36,157 nucleotides of DNA from Deltaproteobacteria bacterium (GTDB lineage Bacteria > Bdellovibrionota > JACOXK01 > 2-02-FULL-40-11): assembly GCA_023248265.1 (NCBI GenBank), contig JAHFEZ010000001.1:25411-61567 (forward strand), written 5' to 3'. The notes under the pieces are model-generated. The model did no database searches, had not been told where the DNA came from, and saw only the letters and a list, made by a program, of their open reading frames with translations. Position numbers and translations under genes: made by a program. Each line of letters starts with the position of its first letter. The first letter of the stretch is position 1. Shown here piece after piece: positions 1-8,034 of the stretch.

Positions 1-974
1 TTTTCTTCATCGAAGAAATAAATTTTCTCTAAGGGAACATATAACGTTACAGGTTGGTCCATTTGGAAAGAAGAAGCTTGATTTGTTCTCACCACAAAAG
101 AAGTCCCTTTCACATCAAAGTGGAGTAGAAACTCAGAGCCCAAGGGTTCCACCATTTGAAACACCGCTTGAATCTCCCAAAAGTCTTGAGATGGTTTTTG
201 AAGCAAAATTTCTTCAGGGCGAACGCCAATGGTCAACGTTCCGCGTTCTAAAAAGTTCATGGGTGGAGAACCCATAAATCCAGCCACGAATCGATTTTGA
301 GGATTGTGATAAATTTCATGTGGAGTTCCAATTTGCTGAATTTTTCCTTCATTTAAAACCACAATGCGATCCCCCATCGTCATGGCTTCCACCTGATCAT
401 GCGTCACATAAATGGTGGTTGTCTTGAGTCTTTTTTGCAAATGCAAGAGCTCTGCTCTCATGTGAACTCTTAATTTTGCGTCAAGATTAGAAAGAGGCTC
501 ATCCATCAAAAATACTTTGGGATTTCGAATGACCGCACGCCCCAAGGCCACTCTTTGTCTTTGGCCCCCCGAAAGCTCTTTGGGCTTTCGAAGTAAAAGA
601 GGCTCAATTTCAAGCATGTGAGCAATGGCTTTGACACGGTGATCTATCTCTGCTTTTGGAACTTTTTTAAGTCTTAAACTAAATGCCAAATTCTCATAGA
701 CATTATAATGAGGATACAAAGCATAATTTTGGAACACCATGGCGATGTCTCTATCTTTGGGATCGATTCGATTGACAAGCGTATCTCCAATATAAATTTC
801 ACCCGAAGAAATATCTTCAAGCCCAGCCAAAAGTCTTAGGGTGGTTGACTTCCCACATCCTGAAGGCCCCACCAATACCAAAAACTCTTGATCGCCGACT
901 TCCAGGTCAAAATTATCCAAAATGGTCTTGCCATCAAAAACCTTCGCTACCTGTTTAAAACACACCTTTGCCAT
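1..974 (-). CDS. ABC transporter ATP-binding protein, MalK/UgpC/MsmX-like (C-terminus runs off the window)
   Basis: Reverse-strand reading from ATG at 974: MAKVCFKQVAKVFDGKTILDNFDLEV...GPSGCGKSTTLRLLAG (Walker A), LSGGQRQRVALGRA (signature), FLMDEPLSNLDAKLR (Walker B), THDQ (H-loop), then start of a TOBE-like region (LTIGVRPEEIL). Absent from the ORF track because it is open at position 1. Confidence 0.95.
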   Translation of the reverse strand, partial: MAKVCFKQVAKVFDGKTILDNFDLEVGDQEFLVLVGPSGCGKSTTLRLLAGLEDISSGEIYIGDTLVNRIDPKDRDIAMVFQNYALYPHYNVYENLAFSLRLKKVPKAEIDHRVKAIAHMLEIEPLLLRKPKELSGGQRQRVALGRAVIRNPKVFLMDEPLSNLDAKLRVHMRAELLHLQKRLKTTTIYVTHDQVEAMTMGDRIVVLNEGKIQQIGTPHEIYHNPQNRFVAGFMGSPPMNFLERGTLTIGVRPEEILLQKPSQDFWEIQAVFQMVEPLGSEFLLHFDVKGTSFVVRTNQASSFQMDQPVTLYVPLEKIYFFDEE

Positions 975-1031
975 GGATTTCCTCTCATTAAGCTTATCGG
1001 ATAGTTATAGAGAGGACATGAGCGAATAAAC

Positions 1032-1083
1032 AGGGACGTACCCTATTTAAAATAAATAAATAGGGTACGTCCCTATTTATTTA
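1032..1083. repeat. Palindromic repeat element, copy 1 (AGGGACGTACCCTATTTA...TAAATAGGGTACGTCCCT)
   Basis: Perfect 18-bp inverted repeat 1032-1049 / 1057-1074. A competing hairpin TAAATAAATAGGG-TACGT-CCCTATTTATTTA spans 1053-1083. The core TAAATAGGGTACGTCCCTATTTA recurs at about 5191-5213. Confidence 0.85.
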
Positions 1084-1503
1084 CTTAAGTTCTTCATTTA
1101 AGTTTTTTGAGAGGGGGTGGAATTTAAAATAGGTTTTGAAGTCCCCTTTACAAACAGTCAGGCTTTCTTTCAAATGATAGAGCTGAACTTGGAGCATGGG
1201 GTCACATTTGGATTGAACCCTCTGTGTCGATGGATGGCGTGCTTTTTCTTCTAACAAAGCTGATAAAAATGAGGTTTCAAACACATGATAGCGCTCCTTT
1301 GAAATCTTTTGTTTTTTGATGAGCTTATTGTTTTGAAACTGTTTTACTTCGTATTTTTTAGTTATTTCTAACCTTTGGCTTTTAAAATGCGGGGCCCACC
1401 TAAATTCCTCAAAAGAAAATAAGAGCGCTTCTTTTTGGGGAGATTTACTCCAACCAGGAGCATTTAAAAGCAAAATGGCAAGAATTAAAAGTGTCTTTTT
1501 CAT
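1081..1503 (-). CDS. Small secreted protein of unknown function (140 aa)
   Basis: Signal peptide MKKTLLILAILLLNAPGWS; start overlaps the stop of the upstream gene (ATGA-type overlap at 1500-1503). Confidence 0.75.
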   Translation of the reverse strand: MKKTLLILAILLLNAPGWSKSPQKEALLFSFEEFRWAPHFKSQRLEITKKYEVKQFQNNKLIKKQKISKERYHVFETSFLSALLEEKARHPSTQRVQSKCDPMLQVQLYHLKESLTVCKGDFKTYFKFHPLSKNLNEELK

Positions 1504-3446
1504 TGTACTACTCCATCAAGAGTACATTCGGAAAATTTATATTTTTTATTCTGATCACACCCCAAATGTTCTCGAATTTTAGAATTAGCTCCAAAAATAC
1601 CATTCACCCTGAGCGTTTCTTCAAGATGGCTATCTTCAAAATCCTCTCGTCGCATGGACTTATAAAGCTCCTCCTTCTCGGCTTCACAATAAAATCTTGC
1701 CATATTCAGTGTGGCTTGTTTTCTTTGTTCCTTGGGATAAAAAAGTTCAATCACTCGACCCATCACTTGAGAAGACAACCAATCTGCTGTTGTTTCCTCT
1801 TCTTGCCCTTCTTGTAATCCTACAGAGTCAGCTCGTCTTAAGCACCCCACCAATTTCTTGTAGGTGGCTCTAAGATCATAGCCATTGGCCTGACTACTTT
1901 CATAACTAATCTTGTGGCCCAGTTCATGTGCTAAGACTTCCATGACAGACAAAGGATTTCTCTCACTTAAAAGAGTAATGGCTGGCAAGATATTAACGGC
2001 CTCTTCTAACTCTAACTCTCCTTGCTGAGTGGGCAAATTATAATGCGCATTCAATGCCCTTAAATATTCTAAGTCAGGGTCTTGAAAACTTTGTATCATT
2101 TCATCTTGCGGTGGCACTTTTTCAAAATCTAAAACAGGGACAGCAAACCCTTCTTTTGTTTTATAAAGATCGGCAGAAGGTTTTTGGGGCCAACGCAATT
2201 TTAAAGATTTAAGCCCTTGCTTCATCTTTTGATATTTATCAGAGCCCTTCAATTCTGGCTTTGATCCAAACGTATCTTCCACAACTTCTAGAAGGGTTCC
2301 ATGGACTTGATCATACAGCGCTTGAACTCGCGTTCTTTGGGTCTCAGAAAAAGTTTGATCCATCAAGGCCTCAACTGTAGGTTTTGCTGCACTTAAATTT
2401 TTAAAAAATAAGTTTCGATAATTCTGAAGTGCATCCCGCGCTTGATCTGTGTAACTATAGCAAGCTTTCCGAGTCATATTGAATATAAATCTTACTTTTC
2501 TTTTAGCTTTTTCTAAGGAAGAGGCCGCTGCCTCCTCCTTCCCCATATCTTTTTCAACTTGATATGAAATCAACTCCACCAAGACAGCTAATTCTTTGGT
2601 AATAAATGCCGTTTTTGCTTTCTCTCCTTCTGGAGAATCTTTTTTTCTCAAAACATCCATCAAACGAGAACGCATTTGATACCGATACGCTTCAGAACAC
2701 GCAGTCGGTAAAGTAGCTGAATCACTCAAATTACTAGAATTGTTTTGCATATTTTCACACGTATTTACAATATCACTATAAAGCTGAACCACATTATCTT
2801 GATACCAAGCTGATTTTTTATTAAAAAATACTAAAGGAGCATCTTTATATTTTTTATAAAGCTTCTCATACAAAGGAATTGTCGCTTCTTCTCCCCCTTG
2901 CTCAGGAATAATATTCAAATCTTCTCTCAAATCATCACCCACCTCATAACAAAGCTCTGGAATATTTTTAAAATAAGCAAAAAAACTTTTGGAAGGCCAT
3001 GCTTTACCTAATAACTCCTGCTTTAACTCTTCAGATAAATCAGGCTTGACCTCCAGTCCCTTTTCTCCCAAATAATCAAAATAGGCTTTTTCAAGAGAGG
3101 GCTTTCCTAAAGCATGAATGGTTGCATCGTAAGCTGAATTTACTGTCCTATCTATATCCTCCTGAAGCTGAAAGTGTTCATCCACTTTTGCATTGGATTT
3201 TAAACAGGCTGCCCCAAACAGATCCTCACAGGCATTTGAAAATCCTTCAGCTTGAATCTGAAGAGGACAGTCATTAAAAATATGATGGACACGCTCTTCG
3301 ATTTCTTGAGAAAGACGGCCTGCATCTTGGGCAGCTTTTTTGAGATCTTTTTCCTCTTGCGCAAAAAGAAAACCACTCATCAAAAGAAAGGGGATCACCC
3401 CTATTATAAAGTGTCCCCTTTTCCCTTTTTTCAATGAAGTTATCAT
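1500..3446 (-). CDS. Secreted gluzincin-type zinc metallopeptidase candidate (648 aa)
   Basis: N-terminal hydrophobic signal (HFIIGVIPFLLMSGFLFAQ); SVMEVLAHELGHKISYE (HExxH, codons at 1914-1928) followed downstream by EETTADW (ExxxD). Confidence 0.75.
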   Translation of the reverse strand: MITSLKKGKRGHFIIGVIPFLLMSGFLFAQEEKDLKKAAQDAGRLSQEIEERVHHIFNDCPLQIQAEGFSNACEDLFGAACLKSNAKVDEHFQLQEDIDRTVNSAYDATIHALGKPSLEKAYFDYLGEKGLEVKPDLSEELKQELLGKAWPSKSFFAYFKNIPELCYEVGDDLREDLNIIPEQGGEEATIPLYEKLYKKYKDAPLVFFNKKSAWYQDNVVQLYSDIVNTCENMQNNSSNLSDSATLPTACSEAYRYQMRSRLMDVLRKKDSPEGEKAKTAFITKELAVLVELISYQVEKDMGKEEAAASSLEKAKRKVRFIFNMTRKACYSYTDQARDALQNYRNLFFKNLSAAKPTVEALMDQTFSETQRTRVQALYDQVHGTLLEVVEDTFGSKPELKGSDKYQKMKQGLKSLKLRWPQKPSADLYKTKEGFAVPVLDFEKVPPQDEMIQSFQDPDLEYLRALNAHYNLPTQQGELELEEAVNILPAITLLSERNPLSVMEVLAHELGHKISYESSQANGYDLRATYKKLVGCLRRADSVGLQEGQEEETTADWLSSQVMGRVIELFYPKEQRKQATLNMARFYCEAEKEELYKSMRREDFEDSHLEETLRVNGIFGANSKIREHLGCDQNKKYKFSECTLDGVVQ

Positions 3447-3450
3447 CTCA

Positions 3451-4713
3451 CTACTGAGAGTTTCGTCTAAAGACTACTCCTTGGTTAACCCACCGTTGAT
3501 CTCGGGCATGATAATACCCAGACCACACTTCAGCATCCGGAGTGATCCCCAGCATGTAGAAAACAGGTCTCTCATTTAAGGCTGTCACAGATAGCGTAGC
3601 AAGATCAACTGGCAACACCATGCCTCTGGATTGCCACGCCCCTCCAAGAATAGACTGCAATCCTCCATGGCCATCTTGATAATAATAGGCAATGCCTCGA
3701 TGGGTACTTCCGTCAGCTCGAATATCTTTATATTTCCCAATAATGTGGGCCTGAGGCACAGTTCCATACGAAAAACCATGGAGTTCATCGTGCATCAAAT
3801 TGGGCTGTTGATTCGGACGTGCATTATTGTCAAAGAGAAGATTCCACCCACTATTTGTCGCTGCAAGAGATCTCCCCTGCAAAGGATGGCGTGCCAAACT
3901 CAAAGTAATATAATTTTGCTTGAAAAAAGCCAAATCTACACCTTGTGAAGAGCGAAACACTGTAAAATCCCCTGTCTCAAAATTTTGAGGAAGTTCAGTT
4001 CTGGCCATTTGAAACGTCAAAGATTGCTGTACTTGCTCCTCGGGAGAAAGTTTATAATCGACCACGCGACTATAATCTTGATCCCACCGTTTTACACCGA
4101 AGAGATGGATATTATTGGCTGCATCAGCAACACATTGCATGGAATGGCCCATGTGATCTGCTAAGGGAGATGCAAGAAGTTTCACTTTATAATTACCTTG
4201 CGGTGTATAGCGAACATAAATAAGCCGATCATCCAATCCCTGAGGTGTCGCTTGAAACGTTTGGACGAAGATATGATAATTTTTTGCATCATCTTGACAT
4301 GCTGTCATGACATCGGCCGTGGTGTTGGCCAAAGATGACGCACGAAAATGCAAACTTTGAATACTCGCGATGTAATCTGTCAGCTCACGAAACACGCCTC
4401 GGGCATGCCAGTTTGCGTTGGTATCTTGCCATCCATACCAAAGCCCCATTTTGCTATTCTCTGAAAATTGAGCATTTTTTAAATGCCCTTTTCGAATAGC
4501 AAAAGCAACGTGGGCTGCATTGCCTGTCCCAGGCAAAATCGCCACATCTTGGAAATAGCTCCACTCATATGGATCTGGCATAGTCACAGCTGTTGCTGTG
4601 GGTTGCGTGGTCACCACTCTATATGCCCTTTCTTCAGCATTCCCATGGGAAACACCTAAAAAAGAGACAAAAAAACTAACCCCTAAAATAGTCATGAGAT
4701 ACTTGAGTTTCAT
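3451..4713 (-). CDS. Secreted protein, possibly beta-propeller (420 aa)
   Basis: Signal peptide MKLKYLMTILGVSFFVSFLGVSHGNA; recurring blade-like strands (AAHVAFAIRKG, NYHIFVQTF, NIHLFGVKRW, GVDLAFFKQN, RPVFYMLGIT); RBS AAGGGGGGGAATATG. Confidence 0.65.
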   Translation of the reverse strand: MKLKYLMTILGVSFFVSFLGVSHGNAEERAYRVVTTQPTATAVTMPDPYEWSYFQDVAILPGTGNAAHVAFAIRKGHLKNAQFSENSKMGLWYGWQDTNANWHARGVFRELTDYIASIQSLHFRASSLANTTADVMTACQDDAKNYHIFVQTFQATPQGLDDRLIYVRYTPQGNYKVKLLASPLADHMGHSMQCVADAANNIHLFGVKRWDQDYSRVVDYKLSPEEQVQQSLTFQMARTELPQNFETGDFTVFRSSQGVDLAFFKQNYITLSLARHPLQGRSLAATNSGWNLLFDNNARPNQQPNLMHDELHGFSYGTVPQAHIIGKYKDIRADGSTHRGIAYYYQDGHGGLQSILGGAWQSRGMVLPVDLATLSVTALNERPVFYMLGITPDAEVWSGYYHARDQRWVNQGVVFRRNSQ

Positions 4714-4727
4714 ATTCCCCCCCTTTT

Positions 4728-5099
4728 TTATAAGAAAAACTGATACCCTTTAACGATTTTTGGCATGCCTCTCTCCTGCGTCCACCAAATCAGGACACTT
4801 CTACATCGTGTTAAAAGCAATGAAAATGCCTCTGCCTCACTGAGGCTTGAGGTCGTAAAATATATGCTATCATTGCCAGCATTAAAGGTTGTTGTATAAT
4901 CATTATTTTCTGCAGCTTTTCCAACTGTGACTGAACTAATTTCTTCTCTGCGAAAATTTTTCATGTTTTGAGTGTTGTGATTTGAACTTTGACTCGCAGC
5001 ACCCATCCCTGAAGACCTTTTCATCATCTCTTGTCGAGCATCCAAAGCCTGTAGAAGCAACATATTCACCAATAAAACACCTAAAATAATTTTCTTCAT
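4728..5099 (-). CDS. Small secreted protein of unknown function (123 aa)
   Basis: Signal peptide MKKIILGVLLVNMLLLQALDA; RBS AAAGGGGGGAACATG; 14 nt upstream of the next gene in the same orientation. Confidence 0.65.
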   Translation of the reverse strand: MKKIILGVLLVNMLLLQALDARQEMMKRSSGMGAASQSSNHNTQNMKNFRREEISSVTVGKAAENNDYTTTFNAGNDSIYFTTSSLSEAEAFSLLLTRCRSVLIWWTQERGMPKIVKGYQFFL

Positions 5100-5185
5100 G
5101 TTCCCCCCTTTTGAAAAAACGTTCTACTGAGTATACCTTCTATTATATCCATTATTGGAATTAAAAAAAGTAAATTTAGGATTTT

Positions 5186-5218
5186 GGTAATAAATAGGGT
5201 ACGTCCCTATTTATTACC
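5186..5218. repeat. Palindromic repeat element, copy 2
   Basis: Perfect 14-bp stem GGTAATAAATAGGG / CCCTATTTATTACC with loop TACGT; same core as the 1053-1083 hairpin. Confidence 0.85.
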
Positions 5219-5283
5219 CTATTTTTCTAATGAGAACTTTAATGAGAAACTATACATGCCGATAAGAAGAGAGGAGATTCGAT

Positions 5284-5691
5284 ATGCCTTCTTATTTAAA
5301 AGGAAGCCTCTTAGGAAGTCTTATAATGTTCTTGGTAATTTTTCTGGGGCTTGCAACTTTCTGTGTTCAAGCTCAAGAGAGTCTTTACCCTTTAAAATGT
5401 GGCACATATCTTGTAACCGCCTTTGTGCAAAAAAGTACGAACCAAAACATGGAGCTTGGTGTAGCCAAAGGCACTGAAGCCCAAACCACATTAGACATAG
5501 CTTTCTCAAAAAAGATGCTTCCCAAAACATTTTTAGAATCTAAAAATATTTTTGTCACAGGAAAATTAAAACTCACACATCAAAAACATCCCTATGCTTT
5601 ACAAGGCACGTGGCTTTCTCTTCCCATGGTTGAAAAATATCGAAAAAGGGATTTTGTCACACTTAAGAAAGTAGAGCCATGCGAAAAATAG
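5284..5691 (+). CDS. Small secreted/membrane-anchored protein of unknown function (135 aa)
   Basis: N-terminal hydrophobic segment LLGSLIMFLVIFLGLATFCVQAQ; 3' end overlaps the start of the caspase-like gene. Confidence 0.7.
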   Translation: MPSYLKGSLLGSLIMFLVIFLGLATFCVQAQESLYPLKCGTYLVTAFVQKSTNQNMELGVAKGTEAQTTLDIAFSKKMLPKTFLESKNIFVTGKLKLTHQKHPYALQGTWLSLPMVEKYRKRDFVTLKKVEPCEK

Positions 5692-7157
5692 CTATTCTAT
5701 TTATTTTACTGATTGCCTGTTTCCAACCTTTGCAAGGATTGTGCAGAAATTTTGCTATCATTGCCGGGGGCACCCACGAGCCTCTCCCTGATAGCCCTTA
5801 TTCTCATAATATCTTTTCTCATAGTATGGGTGAATGGAGCCGAACATTAAAGGAAAGAAATTGGGATGTGTCTGTTTTATTTGATGGGGTCCAATACCTT
5901 GAAGACTGGAATGAATTTCACCGAGATGTAAGACCCTTAGATCAGAACACGATGGCCCAAGCCTCCTTTACCAAAGATAACCTCACTTCCAAAATAAATA
6001 AACTTCTAGAGCAGCACTTAACATCTGAAGACCAAGTAGAGCTTTCTATTTCTGCTCATGGCTCTGTACGTCATGACCAGTTTGGCATCAAAACAGAAAA
6101 TGGCAACATGGAAGCCGACAATTTAAAAGCAATATTAGAAAAACTTTTAGAAACAGGGGCCCGCGTACACATCAATTTAGACTCTTGCTACAGTGGCCAA
6201 TTTATTAAAAATGCTACAGATCTCCTCCGTCATCCTTCCTATGCAGACAAACTTTGTATTACAACACAGGCTTCTCAAGACGCTGAAGGTCAAGTCGAAG
6301 ATTCCATCCTTGCAGGTATGTCTAATTTTATAAATTTAGGACACACTCAAAATACATCTGCAGAAGAGTTGTTTTTGAAAGCACGTCGGCACCGCCCCTC
6401 ACTGACAGAAGATTTTTTAAGAGCTATCTACGAAAAGAAATTTTATCAAATTTCTTCTTTCCCCGAGTGGATGGACGGCCCCCTGCATCACACAGAAGCC
6501 ATTCTTTCCCTCCCGGATGTTGAGCAGCCTCGAGAAGTCACACAAACAGTGTGCTCTTTAGAACCCGATCTTTTCGAAGATATTCAAAACCGCATTCGAC
6601 CGGTTGCAGATATTTTTTCTCAGCTCACCAAAAAGTCTCTGAATGACCTCACCGCTCAAGAGCGTCTTCAAATAATATGTTCCAAAGACTATCAAGATCG
6701 CCTTTCCAATCGCTATTTTGACCAAAAAGATGCGTTTGAACATCGCTACGATCTTCCCCATAGTGCCATACTTTCTTCTGAAGCCTCTCAAGCCTTCTTA
6801 ACGCGCCGAAAAGATAAATGTACCTTAGACGGAAGTTCTTTTGCTTACCCCATCAAAGATAAAGAAGGAAATGTGTTGTGCCAGTTTGATACCGAAGAAT
6901 TACTGGCGTTTATCATCGATAACGAAACGCAGGATTCTAAAAAAACAACTCTCGTTACAAAAAATCTGTCTCAAGGACTGGGAGAAAAGAAACTCAATCA
7001 ACTGCTCGCGGACTACCGCCCCTTCTACACAGAATGGATGGAAGGACAGTGCGATGCCATTCGACTCTATGCCTTAGAACACGAACTTTTTGAAGAAAGC
7101 TACCGAAGATTACCTCAGACCTCCAACAAACGCGCCTGCCAAGAATTTCACTTTTAA
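5679..7157 (+). CDS. Secreted caspase-fold (clan CD) cysteine peptidase (492 aa)
   Basis: Signal peptide MRKIAILFILLIACFQPLQG; strand plus catalytic His VELSISAHGS (His codon 6057-6059); catalytic Cys VHINLDSCYSGQF (Cys codon 6186-6188); H-C spacing 43 residues. Confidence 0.8.
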   Translation: MRKIAILFILLIACFQPLQGLCRNFAIIAGGTHEPLPDSPYSHNIFSHSMGEWSRTLKERNWDVSVLFDGVQYLEDWNEFHRDVRPLDQNTMAQASFTKDNLTSKINKLLEQHLTSEDQVELSISAHGSVRHDQFGIKTENGNMEADNLKAILEKLLETGARVHINLDSCYSGQFIKNATDLLRHPSYADKLCITTQASQDAEGQVEDSILAGMSNFINLGHTQNTSAEELFLKARRHRPSLTEDFLRAIYEKKFYQISSFPEWMDGPLHHTEAILSLPDVEQPREVTQTVCSLEPDLFEDIQNRIRPVADIFSQLTKKSLNDLTAQERLQIICSKDYQDRLSNRYFDQKDAFEHRYDLPHSAILSSEASQAFLTRRKDKCTLDGSSFAYPIKDKEGNVLCQFDTEELLAFIIDNETQDSKKTTLVTKNLSQGLGEKKLNQLLADYRPFYTEWMEGQCDAIRLYALEHELFEESYRRLPQTSNKRACQEFHF

Positions 7158-7207
7158 GCTTATGTTTTTGCTGGGCTTTCCGAAAAGTCTAATGAGGGAG
7201 AGCTCTT

Positions 7208-7615
7208 ATGTCTGAATTTAAGGCTAAATTAGACATGTGCTGGCTTTCGAAAATAGCTGATTTCATTGAAGAAACAGCTAAAGCCATGGGGTGTAAAGAC
7301 TCCAATATCATCTATGATTTAAAGCTCGCTGTAGATGAGGCAAGCACCAATATCATGACACATGGCAAAAAAAGCCAAAGAAAAGATTACTTTATGATTC
7401 ACATGACCAAAGTAGGCAAAGAAATTGAAGTTGAAATTACGGATTTTGGAAAATCGTATCCCTTTGACCAAGTCAAACTTCCTCTTGAGAACTTACCTTT
7501 AGAGGAAAAACTAAAAAATGGATTTGGAATTGGACTGATCAAGAGCGTTACGGAGAAGGCGGAATATAAAAGTTTTCCAGACAAAAACGTACTTCGGTTT
7601 TACAAATATTTCTAA
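7208..7615 (+). CDS. RsbW/SpoIIAB-like serine-protein kinase (anti-sigma-factor family, GHKL ATPase)
   Basis: N-box LKLAVDEASTNIMTHG, G1 EVEITDFGKSYPF, G2 NGFGIGLIKSVTEKAEY; 135 aa. Confidence 0.9.
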   Translation: MSEFKAKLDMCWLSKIADFIEETAKAMGCKDSNIIYDLKLAVDEASTNIMTHGKKSQRKDYFMIHMTKVGKEIEVEITDFGKSYPFDQVKLPLENLPLEEKLKNGFGIGLIKSVTEKAEYKSFPDKNVLRFYKYF

Positions 7616-7662
7616 CAGGAATAGAACCCTGCTGTTGGCGGGGATGACAAGAGGGGGGAATT

Positions 7663-8034
7663 ATGGACATTCAAACAAAAAAAGCAGGCGAAGTTATCGT
7701 CTTAGAAATTGGGGGACGAATTGACGCGTTTACTTGTGAAAAACTAGAGTCAGAGCTTCATTCGATTATGAACGCAGGAAAACTCAAGTTCATTGTAAAT
7801 TTTGAAAAGGCAAACTACATCAGCAGCTCAGGACTGAGAGTCTTCTTGGGTGCATATAAAAAGCTTTCAGAAAACAAAGGCCAAATTAAATTTTCTAATA
7901 TGCCAGATCCTGTCCTCAAAGTTTTTGCACTGGCAGGCTTTGACAAAATTTTTGAGATTTATTCTACAGAAAAAGAAGCTTTGGAAGAATTTAACGAGAA
8001 GGTTGCTGAATCCAAAAAACAAAACTATGCCTGA
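7663..8034 (+). CDS. STAS-domain anti-sigma-factor antagonist (RsbV/SpoIIAA-like)
   Basis: VIVLEIGGRIDAFTCEKLE...FIVNFEKANYISSSGLRVFLGAYKKL; conserved Ser phospho-acceptor context; RBS GAGGGGGGAATTATG. Confidence 0.93.
   Translation: MDIQTKKAGEVIVLEIGGRIDAFTCEKLESELHSIMNAGKLKFIVNFEKANYISSSGLRVFLGAYKKLSENKGQIKFSNMPDPVLKVFALAGFDKIFEIYSTEKEALEEFNEKVAESKKQNYA

Noticed and set aside
83-277. 64-aa plus-strand ORF
   Set aside because: Antisense to the MalK/UgpC-like ATPase reading frame; no independent support.
1491-1817. 108-aa plus-strand ORF with hydrophobic stretches
   Set aside because: Antisense to the well-supported metallopeptidase gene; no RBS or family motif.
7850-8026. N-terminal 59 aa of the ORF-track PP2C entry
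   Set aside because: Lies out of frame inside the STAS gene; ATG 8027 at the overlap gives a normal RsbU start.
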